A DNA stretch of 10,029 nucleotides from DATKZB01 sp035528235 (GTDB taxonomy: Bacteria; Planctomycetota; Phycisphaerae; FEN-1346): positions 1 through 10,029 of the forward strand of contig DATKZB010000138.1 in the NCBI GenBank assembly GCA_035528235.1. Reading direction: 5' to 3'. This document shows positions 1 to 5,666 of this stretch, one piece after another. A program made the translations under genes and the position numbers. The number at the start of each line of letters is the position of its first letter. Position 1 is the first letter of the stretch. Below the pieces are notes generated by a model. The model was not told the DNA's origin. It did no database searches and worked only from the letters and a program-made list of their open reading frames with translations.

Positions 1-12
1 GGGGGACCGCGC

Positions 13-609
13 ATGTCGTGGCCTAATCGCATTACCGTTCTCAGGCTGCTGCTCGTCACGCCGTTCATCCTGCTGCTGCTCCAGGCCAAGGAGCACTGGG
101 GATACCGGTACGGGGCGCTGGCGCTGGTGGTGGCGATGGGCATCGCCGACGCGGCCGACGGCATCGTGGCCCGGCGGACGGGGGCGGTCACGAAGATCGG
201 CTCGATTCTCGACCCGGTGGCCGACTACGCCCTCATGATCAGCGCGCTGGTCACGATGACCATTCCCGGCATCCTGTCGGACGACCCCGAGATTCGCCTG
301 CCTTACTGGGTCAGCGTCACGCTGGTGTCGCGGGCCCTGTTCATGCTGGTGGGCATGGTCGTCGTGTTCCTGTTATCCGGGTTCTTCCAGGGCCTGCCCA
401 GCGCCACGGGCAAGGCGGCCACGGTCATGCAGTTTGTGACGGTGGCGATGATGTGCGCCTCGCCCGACCTGGCGGCCCTGCCGGGCGGGGCCGCGTGGTA
501 CGTCCTTTACGGCGTCTGGGGCGTGACGGTGGCGCTGGGCGTGGTGTCGTGGCTGGGCTACATCCGGACGGGCTCGAAGTTGCTGGCAGCCGGCGGTCAC
601 GCGGAGTAA
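13..609 (+). CDS. CDP-alcohol phosphatidyltransferase family membrane protein
   Basis: This 198-residue integral membrane enzyme should transfer a phosphatidyl group from CDP-diacylglycerol to an alcohol, as PgsA or PssA do in phospholipid synthesis. The complete family signature DX2DGX2ARX8GX3DX3D is present: D46, D49, G50, A53, R54, G63, D67 and D71, covering the metal-binding and catalytic aspartates. Around it lie about six hydrophobic segments (roughly residues 7-24, 31-45, 73-90, 97-122, 131-148 and 158-180), which is the usual size and topology. The ATG at 13 follows a GGGGGA stretch at 1-6, a weak ribosome site. The window starts just upstream, so operon partners on the left cannot be seen. 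The alcohol acceptor (glycerol-3-phosphate, serine or another) cannot be read from the motif. The short, one-domain form with a start like MSWPNRITVLR is most like PgsA, so phosphatidylglycerophosphate synthase is the leading guess. Confidence 0.9.
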   Translation: MSWPNRITVLRLLLVTPFILLLLQAKEHWGYRYGALALVVAMGIADAADGIVARRTGAVTKIGSILDPVADYALMISALVTMTIPGILSDDPEIRLPYWVSVTLVSRALFMLVGMVVVFLLSGFFQGLPSATGKAATVMQFVTVAMMCASPDLAALPGGAAWYVLYGVWGVTVALGVVSWLGYIRTGSKLLAAGGHAE

Positions 610-753
610 CGGGGCCCGGGGGGCGGGAAAAACGGCGCTTTTTTGCGGGGTGTCGCGCAAGGCGCCGCCGAACACCTTCCGCCAAGGCCCGGCTGTAACC
701 CACGTGTTGACAAGGGTTTAGGGCAATTCCGCCAGCGCGCCGTCCTCCCGCAT

Positions 754-781
754 TTGCCAATCCTCCCTCTATCCGTATGCT
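754..781 (+). promoter_or_regulatory. sigma70-type promoter of the diguanylate cyclase gene
   Basis: A -35 box TTGCCA (754-759, 5 of 6 consensus) is separated by 16 bp from a -10 box TATGCT (776-781, 4 of 6). This predicts a transcript start near 788 and a leader of about 55 nt. The -10 box overlaps the upstream in-frame ATG at 777, so translation must begin later, at 843. The rest of the 610-842 gap holds no gene or strong terminator that I can recognise. Confidence 0.5.
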
Positions 782-842
782 CTATCGCAGGCGGGTATCG
801 CGGCAAAAGGAGAGTCCCCGCCCACGGGAACCAGGAGGTCCG

Positions 843-2006
843 ATGCCCCAGCGAGCCAGGATTCTAGCCGTCGTCCCCGACGAGGCCCCCGCGCAGCATT
901 TCGTCGGCCGACTCGAGGCCCTCGAGGCCAGTGTGCACACGGCCTCGGACTGCCTCGTGGCCATGGCCATCGTCAAGTCCGAGGATCTCGACCTGATCGT
1001 CCTCGCGGCGTGTCCGGGCCAGTTCGACCTGGCCGACACCGCCCGGATCCTCAAGAGCCTGCGGACCGACCGGTACGTCCCCGTCCTGGCCGTCATCGGC
1101 AAGGGGCTGGCGCCCGGGCGGCGCCAGGCGATTCTCGAGGCCGGCGTCGACGAACTCGTGTACGACAACGTCGACGACGAGACGCTCCAGTATCGCCTGC
1201 ACGCCATCCTTCGCCTCAAGAGCGTTTACGACCAACTGCACGAGGTGCGGGGCGAACTCGACAAGACCCTCGCCCGCGAGACGGCCCTCCTGAAGCAACT
1301 CCGCGAGGACAACCGCGAACTGAAGGTCCGCAGCATCACCGACGGCCTGACGGCCCTCTACAACTACCGGTACCTCATGGAGTGGATGAAGACCGAGTTT
1401 AAGATCAGCCGCCGCTACGGGCACGAACTGTCGATGATCATCGTCGACCTCGACCACTTCAAGAACGCCAACGACCGGCACGGGCACCCCTTCGGCGACT
1501 ACGTGCTGAAGGAAGTGGCGGTCATCCTGAAACGGTGCGCCCGCGAGTCGGACCTGGTGGCCCGCTACGCCGGCGACGAGTTCGCCCTGGTCTGCCCGCG
1601 CACCGGACACAAAGAGGTCCAGGCCCTGGCGAAACGTATCCTCGCCACCTGCCGCAAACACAAGTTCCTCGCCAAGGATGAGCGGGTCCCCATCGCCCTC
1701 AGCCTCGGCACCGCCACCTATCCCGAGGACCCGGAAATCGTCTCGCCGGAACTGCTCGTCTTCCTGGCCGACCAGGCCCTCTATCACAGCAAACGCCAGG
1801 GACGCGACAGCGCCACGTCGTGGCACGAAATCGACCCCGAAACCCGCGTGGCCATCCGACGGGAACTGCGCGGACCCGACAACCCCCTCCTGACGGACGA
1901 CGCCAGGAGTCGTCTGGAACTTGCCGTAGCGGCTCGCCTGGTTGGCACGGTCGCGGAGCCGACCTCCCTCCGCCTCAACCACGCCCAGCCTCCGTCCGAG
2001 CCGTAA
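843..2006 (+). CDS. diguanylate cyclase with degenerate receiver domain (REC-GGDEF)
   Basis: A 387-residue PleD-like protein that should make cyclic di-GMP from two GTP. Residues 5-125 have the fold pattern of a response-regulator receiver, but the segment where the phospho-accepting Asp should follow the hydrophobic strand reads DLIVLAACP (50-58) with Ala instead. The conserved Lys of the later KP motif is also absent (VYDNVD, 107-112). Residues 125-165 look like a coiled-coil linker. The GGDEF domain (about 165-330) has the metal ligand D202, the DLDHFK...ND...GH..GD block (202-219), the signature RYAGDEF (241-247, an AGDEF variant usual in active enzymes) and an intact inhibitory RxxD site at R234-D237, five residues upstream. 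The last 55 residues are unassigned. The ATG at 843 is preceded by AGGAGG at 833-838 (4-nt spacer). The longer in-frame start at 777 lies in the promoter. It is probably active and product-inhibited, but not controlled by phosphorylation of its own receiver domain. Confidence 0.92.
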   Translation: MPQRARILAVVPDEAPAQHFVGRLEALEASVHTASDCLVAMAIVKSEDLDLIVLAACPGQFDLADTARILKSLRTDRYVPVLAVIGKGLAPGRRQAILEAGVDELVYDNVDDETLQYRLHAILRLKSVYDQLHEVRGELDKTLARETALLKQLREDNRELKVRSITDGLTALYNYRYLMEWMKTEFKISRRYGHELSMIIVDLDHFKNANDRHGHPFGDYVLKEVAVILKRCARESDLVARYAGDEFALVCPRTGHKEVQALAKRILATCRKHKFLAKDERVPIALSLGTATYPEDPEIVSPELLVFLADQALYHSKRQGRDSATSWHEIDPETRVAIRRELRGPDNPLLTDDARSRLELAVAARLVGTVAEPTSLRLNHAQPPSEP

Positions 2007-2014
2007 TGACACGC

Positions 2015-2063
2015 GAGGATGGCCTGCCGGTCACTCCAACTCCCGGACCGGCTGGCCATCCTC
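2015..2063. terminator. long hairpin at the convergent ends of cyclase and glycosylase genes
   Basis: Bases 2015-2032 pair with 2046-2063 as an 18-bp stem with one T-T mismatch (2025/2053) and a 13-nt loop. The stem starts 9 nt after the cyclase stop codon and overlaps the last codons and stop of the opposing glycosylase gene. It would form in RNA from either strand, so a bidirectional terminator or mRNA 3'-end stabiliser is the natural reading. No T-tract follows on either strand, so intrinsic termination of the classical kind is not proven. Confidence 0.5.
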
Positions 2064-2711
2064 CAGGAGCCGCTCCAGCGGACACCCCGCGCACTGGGGC
2101 GCCCGTTTTTTGCAGTGCCCCTTGCCCACCGCCACCATCAGCGCGTGGTACTCCTTCAGCAGGGCCACGTCGTCGGGCAACGACCCCTGCATGAGCGACT
2201 GAAGGTCGTCGTACCCGGCGTCCAGGTCGATCATACCGTGCCGGTACAGGATGCGGGCCGTGTAGGCGTCGACGACGAACACGGGCCTGTCGGCCGCGTA
2301 GAGGACCATCGAATCGGCCGTCTCGGGTCCGATGCCCGTCACGCCCAGGACGGTCTCGCGGAGGCTTGCCGTCGGCAGCGCGAACAGGGCCTCCAGGTCG
2401 CCGCCGAACCGCTGGGCCAGCAGGTGGATGAAGTTCTTCAGGCGCCTGGCCTTGATGCGAAAGTACCCGGCGGGCCGGATGACCTCGCCCAGCCGGTCGG
2501 GGTCGACGGCCTCCAGGGCCGCCGCCTCCAGCAGGCCCTCGCGCTTGAGGTTGGCGATGGCCCGCTCGACGTTCTTCCAGTTGGTGTTCTGCGTCAGGAT
2601 GGCGCCGACGACGACCTCGAAGGGCGTCTCGGCCGGCCACCAGCCCTGCGGTCCGAGCGCCTCGAACATGGCCTCGTAGAACGCCCGGATCTTCTCGTGG
2701 GTGGTCATCAT
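2031..2711 (-). CDS. COG2231-type HhH-GPD DNA glycosylase (endonuclease III-related)
   Basis: A 226-residue base-excision-repair glycosylase of the endonuclease III superfamily, closest in pattern to the COG2231 group that includes the 3-methyladenine glycosylase MagIII. The N-terminal part has PQGWWPAETPFEVVVGAILTQNT (21-43), typical of this group. The helix-hairpin-helix is GVTGIGPETAD (123-133), and the catalytic Asp is D148 in FVVDAYT. The position of the endonuclease III lyase Lys (K120 in E. coli) is E130, which predicts a monofunctional glycosylase. The iron-sulfur loop keeps C200-x6-C207-x2-C210, but the fourth Cys, expected at 216, is Leu. Two adjacent ATGs (2711 and 2708) follow GAGGA, with spacers of 4 and 7 nt, so the second may be the true start. 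An extension to 2855 lacks support because it crosses the promoter and the opposing gene. The damaged base recognised cannot be deduced. Confidence 0.88.
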   Translation of the reverse strand: MMTTHEKIRAFYEAMFEALGPQGWWPAETPFEVVVGAILTQNTNWKNVERAIANLKREGLLEAAALEAVDPDRLGEVIRPAGYFRIKARRLKNFIHLLAQRFGGDLEALFALPTASLRETVLGVTGIGPETADSMVLYAADRPVFVVDAYTARILYRHGMIDLDAGYDDLQSLMQGSLPDDVALLKEYHALMVAVGKGHCKKRAPQCAGCPLERLLEDGQPVRELE

Positions 2712-2757
2712 CGGGTCCTCGGGTTCGCCCACCGCGCACTCGCCGTTGTGGCGTGGT

Positions 2758-2786
2758 AGTATCAGTGGTTCGCGACCGCCGTGCAA
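2758..2786 (-). promoter_or_regulatory. putative promoter of the glycosylase gene
   Basis: Read on the minus strand, TTGCAC (2786-2781) is followed after 17 bp by GATACT (2763-2758, 4 of 6 to TATAAT). The predicted start near 2751 gives a leader of about 40 nt. The -35 box matches consensus only in TTG, but the same TTGC core recurs at other genes in this window. Confidence 0.4.
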
Positions 2787-2814
2787 TGCGAAATCCGGAA
2801 CCCACAATCGGCGA

Positions 2815-2842
2815 TTGATTTTCCCGCCCGCCCTGTTACATT
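2815..2842 (+). promoter_or_regulatory. putative promoter placing the protease transcript start at its ATG
   Basis: TTGATT (2815-2820, 4 of 6) and TACATT (2837-2842, 4 of 6) are 16 bp apart. A start 7 nt after the -10 box falls on 2849, the A of the protease ATG. No Shine-Dalgarno sequence precedes that ATG. Both facts fit a leaderless mRNA. This is an inference from spacing. Confidence 0.4.
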
Positions 2843-2848
2843 CCCGCC

Positions 2849-3637
2849 ATGCCACGACGCCGACGCACTCCGAGACCCAGGCTGATCCCCGACGAGGCCC
2901 CCGGCCGGCTGTTTCTGGACCCCGGTGCGCGGCGTCCGCTGCCGAGCCTGGTGTTTCTGTCGCCGCTGCTGGCGTTCTACGCCTTCGGCCTCATCTGGGT
3001 CCGGCCCGACCTGGCCGCCCGGGCCGACCTGCTCGTGCGGCAGGCGGTCGAGCCGCTCGGTCTGACGGGCATTCTGGCGCCCACGTGGCTGGTCGTGCTC
3101 GTGCTCGTGGCGTGGCACCTGCTGCGGCGCGACCCGATGCGCGTCCCGCTGGGCCTGCTCGGCCGCATGACCGTCGAGACGCTCGTCCTGGCCGTGCCGT
3201 TGTTCGCCATCCTGGGCGTTGCGTACGTCGTTTTTCACGTCGCGCTGTCGCTGGCCATGCCGGGGTCCCGCGCGGCGTCCACGGGCTGGCTGGCGGTGGC
3301 GATGACGAGTATCGGCGCGGGCATCTACGAGGAACTCCTCTTCCGCCTGCTGATGGTGGGCGGCACGCTATGGCTGGCGCGGAAGGTCTTCCGGTGGGAC
3401 TCCGCGGGGCTGGTGGTCGCCGTGGTCCTGATTTCGGCGGGCATCTTTGCCGGCGCCCACACGCTGGACGACCCGACGCGGTTCGCGTGGGACTCGTTCC
3501 TGTTCCGGACGGCGGCCGGCACGTACCTGGGCTACGTGTTCGCCCGGCGTGGGTTCGGTATCGCGGCCGGCGTCCACATGGTCTTCGACCTGGCCGTCAA
3601 ACTGGCCATCGTCTCGCGCCACGTCGCCGCGCCGTAA
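2849..3637 (+). CDS. CPBP (Rce1/ABI) family intramembrane metalloprotease
   Basis: A 262-residue membrane protein of the CAAX-protease/bacteriocin-processing (CPBP, formerly ABI) family. All three conserved motifs are present and correctly ordered: EExxxR at E161-E162-R166, FxxxH at F200-H204, and HxxxD at H243-D247 (family consensus HxxxN/D). These carry the catalytic Glu and the metal-binding His residues. About seven hydrophobic segments (near 33-52, 75-93, 108-136, 146-173, 186-203, 219-232, 240-256) form the rest. The very basic N-terminus (MPRRRRTPRPR) should stay in the cytoplasm. There is no Shine-Dalgarno site before the ATG, and a promoter-like pair places the RNA 5' end on the start codon. 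The gene stands alone, divergent from the glycosylase, so its substrate is unknown. Bacterial members often process or confer immunity to peptides, but no bacteriocin gene is visible here. Confidence 0.88.
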   Translation: MPRRRRTPRPRLIPDEAPGRLFLDPGARRPLPSLVFLSPLLAFYAFGLIWVRPDLAARADLLVRQAVEPLGLTGILAPTWLVVLVLVAWHLLRRDPMRVPLGLLGRMTVETLVLAVPLFAILGVAYVVFHVALSLAMPGSRAASTGWLAVAMTSIGAGIYEELLFRLLMVGGTLWLARKVFRWDSAGLVVAVVLISAGIFAGAHTLDDPTRFAWDSFLFRTAAGTYLGYVFARRGFGIAAGVHMVFDLAVKLAIVSRHVAAP

Positions 3638-3712
3638 GCGCCGCCCGGGCTGCGCAACGCCAGGTGCCGCACGACCGGCCCTGACCCCCGTTCGTCCCCC
3701 AGCCCCAGAATC

Positions 3713-3753
3713 CGAAGCCGCCCCAGCGGGGGTACGATGTCTGGGGCGCTTTC
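3713..3753 (+). terminator. putative terminator or attenuator hairpin after the protease gene
   Basis: CGCCCCAG (3719-3726) pairs perfectly with CTGGGGCG (3741-3748) around a 14-nt loop. After two weak positions, GAA (3714-3716) also pairs with TTC (3751-3753), and a short CTTTCC follows. A competing small hairpin CCCC-agc-GGGG (3721-3731) uses the same left arm. It lies 80-110 nt past the protease stop codon and just before the toxin-antitoxin promoter, which suits transcript insulation. Confidence 0.4.
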
Positions 3754-3775
3754 CGGCTCCCATCGAGGCCCATGC

Positions 3776-3804
3776 TTGCAGACCGCTACGTTGCAGGCTA
3801 TAAT
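3776..3804 (+). promoter_or_regulatory. strong sigma70-type promoter of the toxin-antitoxin operon
   Basis: A perfect TATAAT (3799-3804) stands 17 bp after TTGCAG (3776-3781). Transcription should begin near 3811, giving a leader of about 27 nt that contains the purine-rich site GGGAGGGG (3820-3827). The -10 box lies inside the longer in-frame reading from 3772, which excludes that earlier start. Confidence 0.65.
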
Positions 3805-3837
3805 GCCTCGGTGAGACGAGGGAGGGGACACGGCACC

Positions 3838-4020
3838 ATGGTGGCCAAGGAAGCAGCGAAACACGTCATCGACGCCATGCCGGATGATGCCAGTATGGAC
3901 GACATCATCCATGCCCTGTACGTGCGGGCCAAGTTCGAACACGGCGAGCGCGAGATCCGCGAGGGCCGGGGCGTGCCCCACGAGCAGGCCAAGGAGCAGC
4001 TCCGGAAATGGCTCAGTTGA
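3838..4020 (+). CDS. small antitoxin of a type II toxin-antitoxin pair
   Basis: A 60-residue acidic/basic helical protein (MPDDASMDDIIHALYVRAKFEHG around 14-36, EGRGVPHEQAKEQLRKWL at 42-59). It follows the pattern of the short antitoxins that sit before ParE/RelE toxins: an Asp-rich segment, a YVR helix, then G-x-x-x-x-HE-x-x-x-x-L near the C-terminus. It should neutralise the toxin by wrapping its C-terminal helix round it and probably represses its own promoter. The ATG at 3838 has GAGGGG 10 nt upstream and lies after the TATAAT promoter. Its end overlaps the start of the toxin gene by 13 nt, a typical translational coupling. No recognisable DNA-binding fold can be assigned by eye at this length, so the exact family (ParD-, RelB- or Phd-like) is left open. 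Confidence 0.75.
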   Translation: MVAKEAAKHVIDAMPDDASMDDIIHALYVRAKFEHGEREIREGRGVPHEQAKEQLRKWLS

Positions 4021-4292
4021 TCTGGGCTCCGGCGGCCCTCAAGGACGTCGAGGCCATTGCCGAATACGTAGCACGGGATTCAGCCGACCGGGCAGCCCTG
4101 CTCGTGGTGCGGCTCATCGAGGCCACGGATCGCCTCGCCCAGTTCCCCGATTCCGGGCGTGTGATTCCCGAAGTCTCCGATCCCCATTGCCGCGAGGTTC
4201 TCGTGGGCAACTACCGCGTCATGTACCGGCTCGAAGGCCCGCAGGTCTGGATCACGGGCATCGTGCACGGCGCCCGGGACTGGCACCCCTGA
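4008..4292 (+). CDS. ParE/RelE-superfamily toxin
   Basis: A 94-residue toxin with the family's order of motifs: the opening IWAPAALKDVEAIAEYVARDS (5-25), a middle FPDSGRVIPEVSDPHCREVLVG (46-67), and the core strand NYRVMYRLEG (68-77) followed by VHGARDW (86-92). The length and the G-x-YR-x-x-Y-R pattern are those of ParE/RelE proteins. Proteins with the R-E-x-x-V-G-x-YR-V-x-Y-R pattern and a terminal HGARDW are usually labelled ParE (gyrase poisons), while RelE members cleave ribosome-bound mRNA. Sequence by eye does not decide between them. Nothing looks truncated, and the Arg residues R62, R70 and R74 are intact, so it is probably functional. It is translated from within the antitoxin gene's end (13-nt overlap) and depends on the same promoter at 3776-3804. 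Confidence 0.85.
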   Translation: MAQLIWAPAALKDVEAIAEYVARDSADRAALLVVRLIEATDRLAQFPDSGRVIPEVSDPHCREVLVGNYRVMYRLEGPQVWITGIVHGARDWHP

Positions 4293-4310
4293 GCAACCGT
4301 TGGGGCGCAA

Positions 4311-4354
4311 CCCATGGCCGCCGAGCCGGGCGCCGTGGTCTTGGCGGCCCTGGG
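4311..4354. terminator. hairpin between convergent toxin and aldo/keto reductase genes
   Basis: Bases 4311-4322 (CCCATGGCCGCC) pair with 4343-4354 (GGCGGCCCTGGG) as a 12-bp stem with one mismatch (4315/4350) and a 20-nt loop. It lies 18 nt past the toxin stop codon and 14 nt past the end of the opposing gene, so it would fold in both transcripts. As at 2015-2063, no T-tract follows on either side. Confidence 0.5.
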
Positions 4355-4368
4355 CCCCGCGTCCACCG

Positions 4369-5415
4369 TCACGGCGGCGTCACCTCGCCCGTGGGGTCCC
4401 ACAGGTCTTCCCACGACTGGCCGTCCTTCCACAGGAAGACCTGGCCCTTGATGAGGCGGCAGTTCCGGTCGATGCCGGCGATGGCAGCCATGGCGGCGTC
4501 GGTCAGCGGCTCGGACACGGTGCATCGCAGGTTTGCCAGGTACTCGCGGCGATGGATGGAGAACGGAATCGGCACCTGCCCGCGCTGCGCTGCCCACCGC
4601 ACGCACACCACCGCCGGATGAACGTTCAGCCGCCGGGCGATGCCCACGATGACGGGGTCCTCGATGTCCACCGTGTCGGCCTCGGTCTTGTCGCGGTCGG
4701 GCCGGGTGGGCGAGCCGATGGGGCAGAACCCGATCGGCACCATCCCCTGCTCCATCACGAACCGGAAGAGGTCCGGCTGCTGGAAGTGCGGGTGCAACTC
4801 CATCTCGTTGCAGGCCGGCCGGATGCGGGCGTCGCCCAGCACGAGCCGAAGTTTCGGCACCGTCATGTTGCTCGTCCCGATGTGCCGCACGAGGCCCGTC
4901 TCCACCAGCCGTTCCATCTGGCGCCACGTCTTCATGAAGTGGGCGTGGATGTACGGTTTGGCGTCGGGGCTGCGGCTGCCGACGTCGCACCCCGGGGCGT
5001 GGTAATTGGGCAGCGGCCAGTGCACCAGGTACAGGTCCAGGTACTCCAGACCCAGGTCCTTCAGCGACTGCTCGCACGACGGGATGACGTCTCCGTCGCC
5101 GTGCTTGTCGTTCCACAGTTTCGAGGTCACCCACAGGTCTTCGCGCCGCACGCCTCCCGCCAGGATGGCGCCCAGCGCCTGGCCGATCTCGCGCTCGTTC
5201 TCGTAGACCGACGCGCAGTCGATATGCCGGTACCCCACGGAGACGGCGCCTTGGACGGCTTGGGCGATGTCCTCGGCCGAGAACCGGTCCGAGCCGAACG
5301 TGCCCAGGCCGATGGCGGGCATTGTCGCCCCCGTATGGAGGGTCCGCCGGGGCACCCGGTTCGGGTCGACGCCGTCCTCGGCCATGCCGAACGCATCCGC
5401 CTTCTCGCTGCCCAT
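4369..5415 (-). CDS. aldo/keto reductase, probably NAD(H)-preferring
   Basis: A 348-residue (alpha/beta)8-barrel oxidoreductase of the aldo/keto reductase family, acting on a carbonyl/alcohol pair with a nicotinamide cofactor. The catalytic tetrad is complete: D66 and Y71 in GYRHIDCASVYENEREIG (61-78, the first family signature), K99 in TSKLWN, and H132 in LVHWP. The later cofactor segment normally reading IPKSxxxxR is PFSIHRREYLAN (284-295). The Lys and Arg that bind the 2'-phosphate of NADPH (K262 and R268 in aldose reductase) are F285 and E291, while S286 and N295 remain, so NADH is the predicted cofactor. The C-terminus (LIKGQVFLW to PTGEV) is intact. The ATG at 5415 has AAGGAAGG with an 8-nt spacer. 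A later ATG (residue 32, near the first beta strand) is a less likely start. No operon partner is present, and the substrate, possibly a sugar or aldehyde, is unknown. Confidence 0.9.
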   Translation of the reverse strand: MGSEKADAFGMAEDGVDPNRVPRRTLHTGATMPAIGLGTFGSDRFSAEDIAQAVQGAVSVGYRHIDCASVYENEREIGQALGAILAGGVRREDLWVTSKLWNDKHGDGDVIPSCEQSLKDLGLEYLDLYLVHWPLPNYHAPGCDVGSRSPDAKPYIHAHFMKTWRQMERLVETGLVRHIGTSNMTVPKLRLVLGDARIRPACNEMELHPHFQQPDLFRFVMEQGMVPIGFCPIGSPTRPDRDKTEADTVDIEDPVIVGIARRLNVHPAVVCVRWAAQRGQVPIPFSIHRREYLANLRCTVSEPLTDAAMAAIAGIDRNCRLIKGQVFLWKDGQSWEDLWDPTGEVTPP

Positions 5416-5437
5416 AATACGCCCCTTCCTTTTCCTA

Positions 5438-5450
5438 TGACGCTACGTCA
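5438..5450. promoter_or_regulatory. palindromic operator-like site upstream of the reductase gene
   Basis: TGACG-cta-CGTCA is a perfect inverted repeat with a 3-bp spacer, 22 bp upstream of the reductase start codon. Its position suits a dimeric regulator. No clear -10/-35 pair could be placed around it, so its role is only suggested. It also overlaps the left end of the dispersed repeat at 5441. Confidence 0.3.
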
Positions 5451-5550
5451 CCACTTCATGCCGCCTGGCGGCCTTCCGGAAACGGTTTGTGTTGTAGGGG
5501 CACGACATGTCGTGCCCCTACGGGCACGCGTCAGGCCCAATCGCGGCGGC
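5441..5550. repeat. dispersed intergenic repeat, copy 1
   Basis: The left block (5453-5477, containing CCGCCTGGCGGCCTTCC) recurs at 9586-9610 with one mismatch in 25. The right block TCAGGCCCAATCGCGGCGGC (5531-5550) recurs at 9631-9650 with one mismatch in 20. CGCTAC also precedes both copies. The cores differ: 53 bp with a 28-bp palindrome here, 20 bp in copy 2. Both copies lie outside genes. Confidence 0.8.
5494..5521. repeat. perfect 28-bp palindrome
   Basis: The half-site GTAGGGGCACGACA is followed directly by its exact reverse complement TGTCGTGCCCCTAC, with no loop bases and centre between 5507 and 5508. This is like the REP-type palindromes scattered between genes in many large environmental genomes. 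Its position in the core of repeat copy 1, but not copy 2, suggests insertion or exchange of the core. Confidence 0.85.
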
Positions 5551-5617
5551 TATTCTAACCGGCCCCCGCGCCACGGCAAGCCGGAACCGGCACCGCCAAA
5601 CGGGGAGTCGCGTGTTT

Positions 5618-5645
5618 GCGCGGCGGGTCCCCGTACCCGCCGCGC
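5618..5645. repeat. hairpin A of an inverted hairpin pair
   Basis: GCGCGGCGGGT (5618-5628) and ACCCGCCGCGC (5635-5645) pair perfectly over 11 bp with the loop CCCCGT. The whole unit is the reverse complement of the unit at 5667-5694 apart from one base pair and one loop base. Confidence 0.8.
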
Positions 5646-5666
5646 TCCCCGCAAGGTGCCGCCTTG

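Noticed and set aside
612..646. Possible intrinsic terminator after the phosphatidyltransferase gene
   Set aside because: A run of six T (639-644) exists, but the only stem before it is five A-T pairs with a 6-nt loop, and no GC-rich stem is placed next to the T-run.
707..712. A perfect TTGACA upstream of the diguanylate cyclase
   Set aside because: No acceptable -10 box lies 15-19 bp downstream. The pair at 754-781 is better placed.
777..842. N-terminal extension of the diguanylate cyclase to the ATG at 777
   Set aside because: The ATG overlaps the -10 box, has no Shine-Dalgarno site, and the added residues are Arg/Pro-rich. ATG 843 follows AGGAGG.
864..2012. A 382-codon open frame on the minus strand opposite the diguanylate cyclase
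   Set aside because: It mirrors the codon structure of the cyclase, has no recognisable motifs and is a GC-rich shadow. The plus strand has clear domain evidence.
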